DNA from: Osedax frankpressi
Lineage: Eukaryota > Annelida > Polychaeta > Sabellida > Siboglinidae
Assembly: GCA_964035775.1 (NCBI GenBank)
Contig: OZ038317.1
Coordinates: 6,470,758-6,534,757, forward strand
Direction: 5' to 3'
Length of the DNA stretch: 64,000 bases
Below the pieces are notes generated by a model. That model did not search any database. It had not been told where the DNA came from and saw only the letters and a program-made list of their open reading frames with translations. Of the stretch, positions 1 through 13,395 are shown one piece after another. A program made the position numbers and the translations under genes. The first letter of the stretch is position 1. Each line of letters begins with the position of its first letter.

Positions 1-1720
1 AATCATAGGTATAACGTAATAGTTATGCAACATTTATTAAAAATGTACTTTGTATAATGCACATGTACTCAACTAACGAAATTCAATCGGAAATGTTTCT
101 TGGCATTTTCCCGACCTTTGCTATTTGTAAATAGTTATATAATAATATGACGATGTAATAATATGACGACCTGCCTAAAACTATTGTGTTAGTTTTATAA
201 TGTATTGTAATTGATATTCAGCTTGGCAAATTAATAATATTAAATATTTGCGTCCATTATAATATTAGTATTGTGGTCAAAAGTTATATAGTAAATTCAT
301 GAATGTTCCAAAAGGCACCATGATTTGTTGGTTGGCATCGTATGGTTTGGTGATTATCGGATAAATACAAACAAGTTTATAAAATTATGCAAATATGAAC
401 GTATATTAAATATACCCCGATAGTTTATTATATATTAATATATTAAATATAATAAAGGAGTAATAAGAAATATAGACATCAATATATTGACTGTGAATAA
501 ATTTCTTAATTTTAATATTAACTATGGTCAAGGAATCACTAATTGCGATGACGGACGTTTGTGAACACGTGATTGATATATGCGCGATATATTTAGTTAT
601 ATCTACAGTATGGTGGAGAGGTAGTTATGACCATATATAGTAATATATTTACCCTTGCAATGAATAATGAACTTCGATCTAACACTTAAATAAAGTGAAT
701 ATAAAAATACTTAAATATGTTTGTCTTAAATATTCGGAATAAGAATTAATTCATAAAGAATTATTAAGTTAACAAATTAATTTACTATTCCGAGGCGTAT
801 TGATTCCTCGGGTCTCTGGTTCACGTGACTGGACAGCTATGTTCAAATGCTGGTACGAAATGGCAAGTTAAGTATGGTCTACGCAAAGGATTTAATAGTC
901 AGGGCTACAGGTCACTCGTATTCGCTGACTACCGAGGTGTTGCATGCGACGTGGTCAATGCTCGCGGTCAATGCTCTTGGTCAATATTCGCGGGCATATC
1001 ATGCAACATCGCGATTATGCAATTTCGCGATTTCGAACCCTTATTTTCGTTTCCCATTTAGAATTCCACGAACTGTCATCATGTTAATAAATAATGCAAA
1101 CGTTGTAATTATCGTAATATATTGTCACACATAAGTGTGTCTGTAGTATACTGCGTTACATTAAGACACAGAGAGAGAGATAGAGAGTTGTGCTATTGGT
1201 GTAAATATTTGTAGACACATTTCAATAGGAGAATTATTAATTCTGAAATACGTCTAATTTATAGACGAAAACACAAACACGTAGATAAATATAAACTAAT
1301 ATACCTGAAAAGTTACACTAATTACGTAATATCACTTGTTGAGTGGTAGACGTTTGTCTGACGGGTACGAGAGACCCTCGACGAGAGTCTCTCGTTATAC
1401 GCCGAGCTTAAGTGAAATGATCACCTGTCAATCATACTCACACGTATGCGAACGGGGCGTGGCTAATTAGTTAAAAACTACTTGGTTCTAAATTGAGTTT
1501 CATTTACAATTATTACACGGTGCGTCTCCTTAGTATTAATAGAGTATTACGCAATACATTAATGATTAATTATCCCATAGCTATAACTAAAGCGAATAAT
1601 AATTCATTAATTAATTGAAAGTATAATTTTGCAGATTCTCACATAATATAATTTACATTCGCGATTCAAATACGAAATGACTATTGGAAAAACTCCCAAA
1701 AGGGTTAAAAAATAACAAAT
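1..1720. other. noncoding AT-rich DNA with two GC-richer islands
   Basis: No frame here resembles a protein. Two islands stand out from the A+T background. At about 540-1110 there are two CACGTG E-boxes (566-571 and 822-827) and short local repeats around 940-1000 (GGTCAATGCTC and relatives). At about 1320-1480 there is an inverted repeat (CGAGAGAC at 1368-1375 against GTCTCTCG at 1387-1394) and a GC-box/KLF-like word GGGGCGTGGC beside a homeobox-type TAATTA. They look like regulatory DNA or untranslated exon sequence for the gene starting near 4.6 kb, but this is inference. The two short overlapping frames at 825-1134 have no recognisable product. Confidence 0.45.
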
Positions 1721-3305
1721 GATTTTATATAGATCTTATTTAGATTTTATATAGATATTATTTAGATTTTATATAGATCTTATTTAGATTTTATATAGAT
1801 CTTATTTAGATTTTATATAGATCTTATTTAGATTTTATATAGATCTTATTTAGATTTTATATAGATCTTATTTAGATTTTATATAGATCTTATTTAGATT
1901 TTATATAGATCTTATTTAGATTTTATATAGATCTTATTTAGATTTTATATAGATCTTATTTAGATTTTATATAGATCTTATTTAGATTTTATATAGATCT
2001 TATTTAGATTTTATATAGATCTTATTTAGATTTTATATAGATCTTATTTAGATTTTATATAGATCTTATTTAGATTTTATATAGATATTATTTAGATTTT
2101 ATATAGATCTTATTTAGATTTTATATAGATCTTATTTAGATTTTATATAGATCTTATTTAGATTTTATATAGATCTTATTTAGATTTTATATAGATCTTA
2201 TTTAGATTTTATATAGATCTTATTTAGATTTTATATAGATCTTATTTAGATTTTATATAGATCTTATTTAGATTTTATATAGATCTTATTTAGATTTTAT
2301 ATAGATCTTATTTAGATTTTATATAGATCTTATTTAGATTTTATATAGATCTTATTTAGATTTTATATAGATCTTATTTAGATTTTATATAGATCTTATT
2401 TAGATTTTATATAGATCTTATTTAGATTTTATATAGATCTTATTTAGATTTTATATAGATCTTATTTAGATTTTATATAGATCTTATTTAGATTTTATAT
2501 AGATCTTATTTAGATTTTATATAGATCTTATTTAGATTTTATATAGATCTTATTTAGATTTTATATAGATCTTATTTAGATTTTATATAGATCTTATTTA
2601 GATTTTATATAGATCTTATTTAGATTTTATATAGATCTAATTTAGATTTTTATTATTTTATATAGATATTATTTAGATTTTTATGATTTTATATAGAACT
2701 TATTTAGATTTTTATGATTTTATATAGAACTTATTTAGATTTTTATGATTTTATATAGAACTTATTTAGATTTTATATAGATCTTATTTAGATTTTTATG
2801 ATTTTATATAGAACTTATTTAGATTTTTATGATTTTATATAGATCTTATTTAGATTTTATATAGATCTTATTTAGATTTTTATTATTTTATATAGATATT
2901 ATTTAGATTTTTATGATTTTATATAGAACTTATTTAGATTTTTATGATTTTATATAGATCTTATTTAGATTTTTATTATTTTATATAGATATTATTTAGA
3001 TTTTTATGATTTTATATAGAACTTATTTAGATTTTTATGATTTTATATAGATCTTATTTAGATTTTTATTATTTTATATAGATCTTATTTAGATTTTATA
3101 TAGATCTTATTTAGATTTTTATGATTTTATATAGATCTTATTTAGATTTTTATTATTTTATATAGATATTATTTAGATTTTTATGATTTTATATAGAACT
3201 TATTTAGATTTTTATGATTTTATATAGATCTTATTTAGATTTTTATTATTTTATATAGATCTTATTTAGATTTTTATGATTTTATATAGATTTATATAGA
3301 TCTAT
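1721..3305. repeat. 22-bp minisatellite grading into a 31-bp derivative
   Basis: From 1721 to about 2640 the sequence is a nearly perfect head-to-tail array of a 22-bp unit containing TATATAGATCTTATTTAG, roughly 42 copies. From about 2640 to 3305 the unit is interspersed with longer versions of about 31 bp carrying an inserted TTTATGATT-type block and GAAC or GATATT variants. The homogeneous left part and mixed right part suggest that the array is being homogenised from the left. It carries no open frame of interest. Confidence 0.95.
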
Positions 3306-3505
3306 TTATTCAATTATATTTACAACATTTTTAAAGTAAATTTAAACTATAATACCAACCCATAGCTTATTATATATATAATTATGTAAACTTTATTTTA
3401 TTTATATATTAAGATTCTAATTTAAACAATATCTATTCTACTGATATTCAGTCGAATTTGAAGCAAAATAATACTAAACTCAAAAATCATTAATTTGTGA
3501 TTTTG

Positions 3506-3543
<38 letters not shown>

Positions 3544-4642
3544 TATACATATATATATAATATTATATATAATAGTACTGATAGTATAATATAATGTATA
3601 TCAAAATAATTGTCTATTTATTAAATATAAATCTACAACTAAATATATATTTGCATATATATGTATGCGTTGGTATGTAATGATTATGCTATTTATTAAT
3701 TGATAGGTATTTTTAATAAGTATTTAATATTATTTAATAATTAAAGAATATTGTTTCACTATAGTAAAAAGAGATCATGCGTTATTTATAATAAATTATA
3801 AAAATAAATAGTTCTTAATATTCCTTATTCCTAATTACTATTTCCCAACTACTCATTGATATTAAACTTATAATTCCGCCGTTATATATTCGCGATATGA
3901 CACGCGACATGTAATTATATAATCACCTAGAGATTCGTGTAGCATAGCGTTACTGTCGAGTTACTCGTTAATGTATAATCACGTGACCGATCTTTTTGAT
4001 TAATTACACCGGGATGATGTCACGTCGCAGACCTATGTCACGTGTTCATGCCAGGTATTATATAATAATTATGATTTAATCGTTCGGTTTAAACTTTACG
4101 GTTGTTTATAGAAATAAAAATGTATGCCTAATTCTTTTTTATTATAGAATATGTCTTGTATATTTTTAAAGCAGTATTTGTATTATAGATACTTTTATTT
4201 ACAGTTACTTAAAATAATCTTATACTAATATTTTTATATTATTTTTACCTTTTTATTATAAATAAAATAATATTTTTAAATTTATAAAGTAGAATATATT
4301 CATATAATATTAATAGTTATTTACTATTTATAAGATATTATTTTACATCATAAATATGTATTAATGTGTGTTAATATGTATTAATATGTATTAATGTGTA
4401 TTAATGTATATTAATGTGTATTAATACGTAGTAATATATATTAATATATATTAATATGTATTAATGTGTATAAATATATATTAATATGTATTAATATTAA
4501 TTAATATGTATAATATATATATTTATATTATACATTAATAATATTAAACATTCAAATATATAAATTCATGATATGTTATTAAATATATAAAAATATACTT
4601 TTTTGTAGACTCATTATAAAACTGTACACGATTTATTCACAG
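3306..4642. other. AT-rich spacer upstream of the C2-PDZ gene
   Basis: Contains a (TA)n run near 3507-3560, an array of a roughly 10-bp unit (TGTATTAATA and variants) at about 4350-4510, and a GC-richer island at 3880-4060 with two CACGTG E-boxes (3980-3985 and 4039-4044). The island is the nearest candidate promoter or enhancer for the gene at 4643-7766. No upstream exon with a convincing start codon was found here. Confidence 0.5.
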
Positions 4643-6827
4643 AAAGTTCTGGATTTGAACTGGTTGTCGAGGGGAATCAGTACAATTAAAGGTAAGGGTA
4701 AGGCATCCGACCACAGACGTCAGAAGATATCGACTCCAACTTTCAAATACATGAAAAGGAGGTTATCGTTTAGGTCCGTTAAGAAATCTACTAACGTCTG
4801 CAGCCCTAAGATGTCTGTTAGTATATCGTAACGTATTAGAATATCATATTATATATATAACGTGTTATATTATATATACTTTATAAAAAGCACTTATTTA
4901 TAAAACTAAGTTAATGGTTTATAAATCTAAATTGCTAGTATTTGTGTTAAATTGTATATTTACATTTATTTACACGTATGTAATTATATATATATAGTAA
5001 AACATTTGCATTTAAAATATTATTATATAACAATATGAATATCGAGGATTAACATAATTTATTATATAACACTATGTGTCACTTTTAATTCATCATCGTG
5101 CAAATAATAATAATTGCAAACACTAAATCACTAATACTGGAATCACACTTCGAATAGCAAATACTGGAAGTAAGTGTGTGCAGTACCGGAAGTCTGGTGG
5201 GTCACATGACCGGAACTATTAAACACGATAACAAAACTTGTTGCCAGTTCCATCGAAGAATGCACGCAAACAGAATGTTCATAGATGACGGAAATGATGA
5301 TTTTACAGGTATACTTTTACAGAAATTCTAAAAAATCACATCGAAACTTTCTTACCGGTCATAATAAACTTCTATTATTTGCCGATTAGTTAATCCCGGC
5401 AAATAATTTGACTGGGGCTACGTGAGGCCTAAATTATCATATAGATTACTCATCCGCATCCATAAGATTAATTAACTATAGTCACACTCAATTAGGTAGA
5501 AGTTTGTTTATCAAATCTTTTATATGCTGCTATTAAAATAATATAACTTGATCATTTATTATATTATTATTATTATTTATTTATTTAATAATTAAAATGT
5601 TTAATCAGATGTGATGGAGTCGACGCGAAATGAACAAGACATTACTCTTGAATCAACGACTTCATTTGAGCAAAGTCCTCCCCGATTAGTAATGTACGAT
5701 AGAGCAGACAATACCCAATCAGATCACCTGTCAATCAAGGATAACTCGCCGATGCTTCAGTCTTATAAGGGTCAACTTAAATTAAGAATCTACAATAACT
5801 ATGGAATGATCACAGTTCATAGTTAGATTATATTGTTACACTTATTGACTTTATTATTTTGATAAAATAATAAAGTCATTAATAAATAAATATGTAATAT
5901 TACATAATTATATTTAAACATTAATGATTATACTTAATATTTAATAAACAACACTAACGTTATTTTGAATTTCAGTTCAACAGGCCCGCCATCTTTGTTC
6001 TAAATACAGGACGCCATTAGATTGTTACGTAAGAATAGCTCTACAACCCAAAGAAAGTAACACATGCGAGACAGAAAGCAGTGTTGAAGATACTAGCCAT
6101 CCTTATTTCGATGAGAAATTCTCTTTGTTAGTTTTGTGATCGTTAAATCATTTGTATTAGAAATGTTGTTTATTGATATTAATATAATTACTAATTTATT
6201 TATTTTAGACTAATTTACGAGATAGATTTGATTTTCAATTTAGGTAATTAATAATTACTAATTATATAGCTAAATATAAAAGTTTCTTTTATTCATGTTT
6301 TTAATTTCAGTGAAACTTGGAATATTCCATCTTATTCCAGATTAGTTGTAACTATTTACAACAAACAACAAAAAAGGTTTATAAAGAATTATTATATTAC
6401 TTAAATTAACTTATATTATGATTAATAAACAACAAATTTGCTTAGATGATTTTATAATTTATATAAAATCAAAATCTGATGCTATTTTTCTATTAAATTA
6501 ATTCCACAGAGATGAAATATTAGGAAGAATGTCATTTGGTATAATGAATATTAAAGAACAATTAAACGTTTGTAAATAATTAGATTATTAATAAATATTA
6601 AATATTAAATAATATATAATACAAATTATTAATTGAATTATCAGACTGTAAATGACTGGTATTTTCTTTTGAGTGAATCCATTGGTGATAATAAACATCT
6701 GAAAGTTGAACTACCAAAGACATTAATCCCATCAATCCCAATACAGTCGAGTTATTTCATAGATCAATACAAGGTTAAAACAAGAATATATACATATAGT
6801 ATATATAAATAATATATATATATATAC

Positions 6828-6875
<48 letters not shown>

Positions 6876-6926
6876 GATATGTATATTTATATATATATCT
6901 ATATATATATATATCTATATATATAT

Positions 6927-6991
<65 letters not shown>

Positions 6992-7527
6992 GATATATAT
7001 ATGTAATATTTTATATTATATATTTTATTAATTTAATATAGAAATAATATTACTATTGTATATTATCCTATTCACTTGTAATAATTTCTAAATAATTATT
7101 TCGTGTCCACAGATTAATTTGCATAGACAAGGTGGATATTTTGGATTTAGTTTATATTCAGGTGCATGTCCAACTACTAATCAGTATGTCTGTAAAGTAA
7201 AAGGAGTAATAAGTGGTTAGTTCAATTTAACTGTATACATTAACTGTATCTCAGTTCCAATTACTGATTGAATTGATTTTAAATCAAGTACTAAATAACT
7301 CTTACAGGATATTGTCACAGAATTAATTAACTATAATATTTGCATTCTTTAGTAACTTTATTAAGTAGAATATAAATAGATGTATTATTAGATACAATTA
7401 TTTTATAAACTTTCTACAGAATCACATGTGTACATATCCGGTTTACGAGACAATGATATTATTGTTAGTTTGAATGGATACGCAATAAAGGATCGAAATA
7501 TTGATGACATAGCTAAATACATAAGGT

Positions 7528-7568
<41 letters not shown>

Positions 7569-7766
7569 TATATAATATATATTATATAATATATATTATA
7601 TAATATATATTTATATTTAGTATTAAATAATAATTACCCACGCAGAATTTACGAATCACTTATCGTCTGCGTAGTTAGGCATACAGCTGTCAGTCAAATG
7701 GTCTCATCTCCTAGACGACACACTTTTAATTCAGATAATGAGTCATTCACTAGAAATCAAGACTAA
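4643..7766 (+). CDS. C2-PDZ protein related to C2PA-type RGS3, no RGS domain
   Basis: Ten exons join in phase: 4643-4816, 5248-5308, 5609-5821, 5976-6126, 6311-6376, 6510-6567, 6645-6773, 7113-7215, 7420-7525 and 7646-7766 (TAA), giving 393 codons from the first exon seen. Residues about 133-265 form a C2 domain ([37 protein letters not shown]), matching the order and wording of vertebrate RGS3. Residues about 285-370 form a PDZ domain with carboxylate-binding loop YFGFSL and [13 protein letters not shown]. The tail after the PDZ is about 25 residues ([13 protein letters not shown]) and then stops, so the RGS domain of C2PA-RGS3 is absent. The C2 third loop has Asn where Ca-binding C2 domains usually have Asp, so it may not bind calcium. 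The true start is uncertain: exon 1 is open throughout, with a Met at 4751 (MKRRLSF), and an upstream exon may exist. A cortical or ephrin-type scaffold role is inferred. Confidence 0.85.
6780..7010. repeat. (TA)n-rich intronic tract
   Basis: Long runs of TA, with CATA and TCTA interruptions, fill the intron between exons 7 and 8 of the C2-PDZ gene. A second shorter (TA)n follows the exon-9 donor at 7530-7565. Simple sequence only. Confidence 0.9.
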
Positions 7767-9010
7767 TCATATTCAATTATATATTTATACCTGATGATAT
7801 ATTGATATCATGTGATATCGGCATTGTATTATCGACGAATACTTCCAGTATTATTACCATATTTATTTATAGAAATTGTACAATATAATTTAAATTATTA
7901 TTTTATTTATTTATATATTTTCATTAAATTGTTCAAACCTAATATTTTTTTACTTATTATACACATTAAAATCTACATGTAATCTGTTGATCAAACTCAA
8001 AATGGAAGATTATTTGCACATGTAAATGTCAATTTACATATATGGTATACGGCAATAAATCAAATATATATTGAGTAATCGTAATTCCTTAACTAACTTT
8101 AAAATTAATATAATAAGAAATAAGATCTCGTATTGTAGAGCATTAGTTCAATAGTCCGTAACATAACTACACTCGTATTCTGACACGTGACTACTTCATA
8201 GTTGTATAGTAAGATGAACTCGGTAAGAGGTCGTCAAGAAGACACGGAGACTCCTGGGAGATAGTATGATAAGAGTTGATTATTATATAATATATAATAA
8301 TATATTGATCATAAAGTCTAGATTTTAGTAAGTCTAGATTTTTAAAAAATCAAACTGAAAATTAATTCAATTATTCATTAACTGATAATTTCAATACATT
8401 GTTTTTGTTCTGTTGTTTTATGAACTGATATTTAATAATCTGTATTTATCATAAATAATCATAATAAATCTATATTAATTATGAATACATATATTTATAT
8501 GTATATAAAGAATATAAACATACATAAATATTCACATCTTGGTGCACTAATTCTATAAATCTACTTCCTTAGACATTATTATATTACTTACGTAATGCAT
8601 TGTTATAAGGTTTGTAATCCAGGGCTAAAAGTATTTGGTAAACTAATAATTAATATAACGAGGTTGGAGGAATATAATTTCTTATCTATTTGTGCAACCT
8701 TTGAATATCTATAAAATATAGCTTAATAATTAATTTGTTATGATTAATTACAAGTTTATTTTATAAATAATTATATATTAATATTAGAACATTACCGATG
8801 TATTAAGGCAGATACATTAATAAATAATATATTTTAATTTAAAATAGTATATATCTAATTAAAATATAATAAAAAGTTATCTATTATATATATAAGAATC
8901 AATATTTTGATATATATATATCACTATAGTCTATAGATTATATATAGTTATATATTCACAATATAGTATAAGTATAATTAGTATATTATTTAATAAATGC
9001 TAAAAAATAA

Positions 9011-9057
<47 letters not shown>

Positions 9058-9330
9058 CATATATATATGTACATATATGGATGTAGATATGTGTGTGTGT
9101 GTGTCTTAGGGGTTTTCACCTGTTTCATCAAATAACGTCCAGCATTGATCATTTAATTATATAATTACTCATCGTTTCCTATTAACAATTGAAATTAATG
9201 TGCTTTTGTTTGATATGAAATTAATTGAATTGTAAAAACAATTCATTTGTATATCATTCAGGTTTTAACTTGATAAGTAAAATATATATGTATCATTAAA
9301 AGTACATTACAAATATAGTATATGATTATG
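7767..9330. other. noncoding downstream of the C2-PDZ gene, one GC-richer island
   Basis: Mostly A+T with a (TA)n run at about 9019-9055. The island at 8130-8275 contains CACGTG at 8184-8189 inside TGACACGTGACTACT, a 15-base word that recurs at 14083-14097. A good donor-like GTAAGAG at about 8223 follows a short frame (MNSV), but no partner exon was found. Confidence 0.4.
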
Positions 9331-9960
9331 TATTATGTGGTATATAGTATATAGTAAATTGTATATAGTGTATAGTATATAGTTTATAGAGTATATAGCA
9401 TATATAGTATATAATGTATATAATATATAATATATAGTGTATGTTGTCTATAGTACGTATATAATATATAGTGTGTATACGATGTATGGTATATGGTGTA
9501 TATAGTGAGTATAAGTTATAGAGTAAATAGAGAATATAGAGAATTTAGTGTATATAGTGTGTATAATATATGATATGAAGTGTATATAGTGTAGAGTATA
9601 TAGTGAATTTAGTGTATATAGTGTGTATAATATATAATATGAAGTGTATATAGTGTAGAGTATATAGTGAATTTAGTGTATATAGTGTGTATAATATATA
9701 ATATGAAGTGTATATAGTGTAGAGTATATAGAGAATTTAGTGTATATAGTGTGTATAATATATGATATGAAGTGTATATAGTGTAGAGTATATAGTGAAT
9801 TTAGTGTATATAGTGTGTATAATATATGATATGAAGTGTATATAGTGTAGAGTATATAGTGAATTTAGTGTATATAGTGTGTATAATATATAGTATAGTA
9901 TGAGTATATAGTGAATATAATGTATATAGTATATATTGTGTATAAGTTATATAGCATATA
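9330..9960. repeat. 64-bp tandem repeat of GTGTATATAGTG type
   Basis: The region is built from TATAGTG/GTATAT words. Between about 9545 and 9900 it resolves into a 64-bp unit (containing GTGTAGAGTATATAGTGAAT) repeated about five to six times with few differences. No coding potential. Confidence 0.9.
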
Positions 9961-10011
9961 ATTCACTATGAATACATCTATAATTTATATAATATATGTT
10001 TTATATTTTAG

Positions 10012-10195
10012 TTTTTTTTTAGATTTTTGGGTTTAGTTTTGGATTTAGTTTGGTGTTTAGTTTCGGGTTTAGTCTTGGGGTTAGTTTTGGGTTTAGTTTT
10101 TTTTTAGAGTTTTGGGTTTAGTTTTGGGTTTTGTTTTGGGTTTAGTTTTAGGTTTAGTTTTGGATTTAGTTTTGGGTTTAGTTTAGGGTTTGTTC
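10012..10195. repeat. GGGTTTAGTTTT low-complexity array
   Basis: About fifteen imperfect copies of a 12-base word TTTAGTTTTGGG, strongly strand-asymmetric (G and T on the + strand). It contains GGGTTTAG, reminiscent of telomere repeats, but spacing and sequence vary too much to call it interstitial telomere. Confidence 0.85.
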
Positions 10196-10411
10196 TTGTT
10201 ACAATATTAGAATAAGTTTTTATTAGGATTTTATTAGGATTTTGCTATAGCTATAACATATTTGATCTAGTAATGATTATCACAGTGTGAAGATAAGAAA
10301 TATATGACAATCATTTCCTTTATTGTATATATTACGTGCATCTTTGATCCAAGAAAGCTATATTTTGTATATGAATATCTGGAAAGAAATACGAACAGCA
10401 TTTAATATATA

Positions 10412-10463
<52 letters not shown>

Positions 10464-10980
10464 GGATATATTAAATAAATATATATAATATAAAATAAAG
10501 GGCATTTAGACATGTATTCTATGTATATACTGTCTAAATTATTCATACAAAATAATTAATTTTGTAATATTTTCACAATAATAACATAATAATATATTTT
10601 AAATTAATTATAATAATATAAATTATATTATTAGATCTATATTATTTGAACTATATTTTATTAATATATTATTAAATAATTACGTTACTAATTGCTAATT
10701 AGTAATTCGGCAGGTGACCAGTTATCTCGTAGAATCAGTGACAATAAACATCTGTAATTAAAATATTCCTAATGAATCAGATTTGAGTAATTAGTAGAAT
10801 ACTTAATGAGTAGGTCAATAACTTACAATGTACTTATTACAAAGCTCTATTTATCGTATGACATACGTCATATGTTGTATGGCCGGCGTATTAGAGCGAA
10901 CTCAAATGCACTAAACAAGTGATACTTACTTTTAGGGATTGAAACGATAAAACCAAGGGTAACTATAGTATATATATGTG

Positions 10981-11025
<45 letters not shown>

Positions 11026-11200
11026 AACATATACCTACATACTTTAACACGTTTCTCTCTTTTTCTGTATCCATCTCCCTCTCCCTCTCTCCCTACTTCC
11101 CCTCCCTAAATATTAGCGATTATCAGTAATTCCTCATTAAATGAATAAATGTAATTATATCTAAACACCCGAGGAATTCGCCAATGGTAAGGTGTTAAAG
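10196..11200. other. AT-rich spacer with two (TA)n microsatellites
   Basis: Microsatellites at about 10418-10460 and 10984-11021. The short minus-strand frames over them are produced by the repeat (runs of Tyr-Ile). A slightly GC-richer stretch at 10700-10870 shows nothing I recognise. Confidence 0.6.
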
Positions 11201-11400
11201 AATTAAATGTTTGATACATTTAGTATCTGATCAGATGTCTTCGTAGTTAGATCGCAGTGGTCAATGGTCAGTCTATCTGGTTGTCAGTGGACTAATTACC
11301 GTGAATTCAGCTGTTCTCCTAGGTGTGACCTACTGCGAGGTCAACGTCTGTATTTAGGACTGAATGATAGATTCCTGAGGTGAGATTTCTTCAACTGTTT
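11200..11400. promoter_or_regulatory. GC-richer island with nuclear-receptor-like half-sites
   Basis: Within this island TGACCT (11326-11331) and AGGTCA (11338-11343) are everted with a 6-bp spacer, the ER6 arrangement, and the first overlaps an imperfect palindrome AGGTGTGACCT (11321-11331). Several GTCA/TGAC words precede it (GGTCAATGGTCAG). Regulatory function is inferred from motif arrangement only. Confidence 0.35.
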
Positions 11401-11874
11401 CAAGTCCTAATTCTAATTGGGAACATTTGGATTTTATAAATTATTGATAATTAAAAATAGTATTCAAAGTTGATATCATACATTATATATTACAAAACAT
11501 ATATATTTATAACCTATGAAGCTATCATCTGACTTAATATATCATCTATGCAATATAATAGCATATATTAGACTATTTTGTAGTTACTAATTATATATAT
11601 ATATGTTAATAATTTTCAAACTATTGTTTACATTATGCAATATTTGTTATTGTGATAGAGTATCTATAATGTATACTATAGTTATACTAATAATGTCACA
11701 TGTATCCTAGAGAAATATTCACCCATGATATTGTATACAGGATGTCATGATATGTCTACTTCTTATTTCGTACATAGATAAACAAACATAGAGTTTATAT
11801 CGATTGTCAACCAACCATAATTATAAATTTCTATAATATTACAAATATCTTATGTTTATTAGAATAATATAAAT

Positions 11875-12005
11875 ATGTCTAATATACAATAAATATGTAT
11901 AATATATAGTAAATATGTCTTATATATAGTAAATATGTCTTATATATAGTAAATATGTCTTATATATAGTAAATATGTCTTATATATAGTAAATATGTCA
12001 AATAT
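11875..12005. repeat. 20-bp tandem repeat
   Basis: About six copies of AAATATGTCTTATATATAGT, the last ones nearly identical. A (TA)n run follows at 12097-12141. Nothing else is seen from 11400 to 12590. Confidence 0.9.
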
Positions 12006-12090
12006 CTACCAAAATGTATTTGAGGTATCAATTAAATAATATCAATGTTAATTTTTAATTTAAATAAGTTAATACACATATGTATTGAAG

Positions 12091-12142
<52 letters not shown>

Positions 12143-12589
12143 CTTACTATAATTATATATAAATGTATCGTTGTGAAAATATATTTAATTTGCATTACAA
12201 ATATATTATATTGTTATTTAAATTAATTATATAAGATTGTATACTAATTACGTCATCTAGGATGGTATACGTGAAATAATTGCATAAACTTAAAACATTT
12301 ACAAGTAAGATATATAATTATATAAGAGTAATTTATTTTGCAATAAATAAATATATATAAATATAAATAAGCGTACTTTAAAATATGTATAAACATAAAA
12401 TACTTTACAGATATATATGAAAATTTTATATTAAATATTATATTGTACAATATACAACACACTATAAATATTTCGTGTATATTATACACAGTGCTTATAA
12501 TATAAGGATTTTATAATATATGCATTGACATATTAAATAATTTTATTATATTTATATCTTTCAATATTTATATTGTTTATGGACTTCGA

Positions 12590-12865
12590 AAATATGGCAA
12601 TCACGTATAAACACGACATTAATATCGCATTACATTCCGTTACGCCGTAATTAGCTGACCATCGCTTGACCACCGCTTGACCACTACTTATCCCTCCGGC
12701 TTATACTACGTTGATTAATTATCCCCCGAGATTACGATATCGCCGTACCGAGATGATGCAATATACCGGTATCTCGTGACGCAATAGCATGCCGTATATA
12801 TTATATCGGCAGGTTTATGACTCCATTGCGGTCTACTGGTTATCGATGACGTAACATAATCACGA
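12590..12865. promoter_or_regulatory. GC-richer noncoding island, possible enhancer
   Basis: CpG-containing sequence within an A+T desert. It holds a direct repeat CGCTTGACCA (12664 and 12675), CRE-like TGACGTAA near 12847, and ATGATGCAAT near 12754. No open frame runs through it. Regulatory status is inferred. Confidence 0.35.
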
Positions 12866-13302
12866 GCTCATACATGAAGTACATTTTTAAAATTTATTTT
12901 AGATTTATATATATTTACACAAACATGTACAATGTACATTGTACATACTTATAAATAATTATATATTCATGTACATTGTACATTTAATGTATATTATATA
13001 TTTAATAATGAAACACATGAAATTATATTAGGGTTTAACAACGTTACTCACTTTATATATTTAATTTGTATTATATTAATAATTGATATTCTTAATTTAA
13101 TATAATTTACTTTAAATATTGATAATTTGTATATTTGTCATTCTTATCATACATTTAATGTTGCAAATTAAAATAATATTTAATAATAATAATAATAATA
13201 ATAAGGCTGCAATATATTAAATAACATTTGTATTCGTATCCAATGTTAATCTTATTTACACTTCTACTCGTACATCGGGTACTCCGAGTATCTGGATTAT
13301 AC

Positions 13303-13304
<2 letters not shown>

Positions 13305-13390
<86 letters not shown>

Positions 13391-13395
13391 ATTTA
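13305..13395. repeat. (TA)n microsatellite
   Basis: Long TA run with two AAATA interruptions. A second run of about 58 bp lies at 13879-13937. Confidence 0.95.

Noticed and set aside
825-1134. Two overlapping + frames of 78 and 95 codons
   Set aside because: Neither resembles a protein family, no splice partners were found, and the island looks regulatory.
1721-3305. Possible CRISPR array; also 31088-31566 and 37470-38350
   Set aside because: Head-to-tail repeats without unique spacers in a eukaryotic genome: minisatellites.
10012-10195. Interstitial telomere
   Set aside because: The unit is 12 bp and variable, and no clean 6-7-bp telomeric repeat is present.
10358-11074. Minus-strand frames with runs of Tyr-Ile
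   Set aside because: Produced by (TA)n microsatellites; the same applies to frames at 29419-29631, 51759-52156 and 55444-55638.
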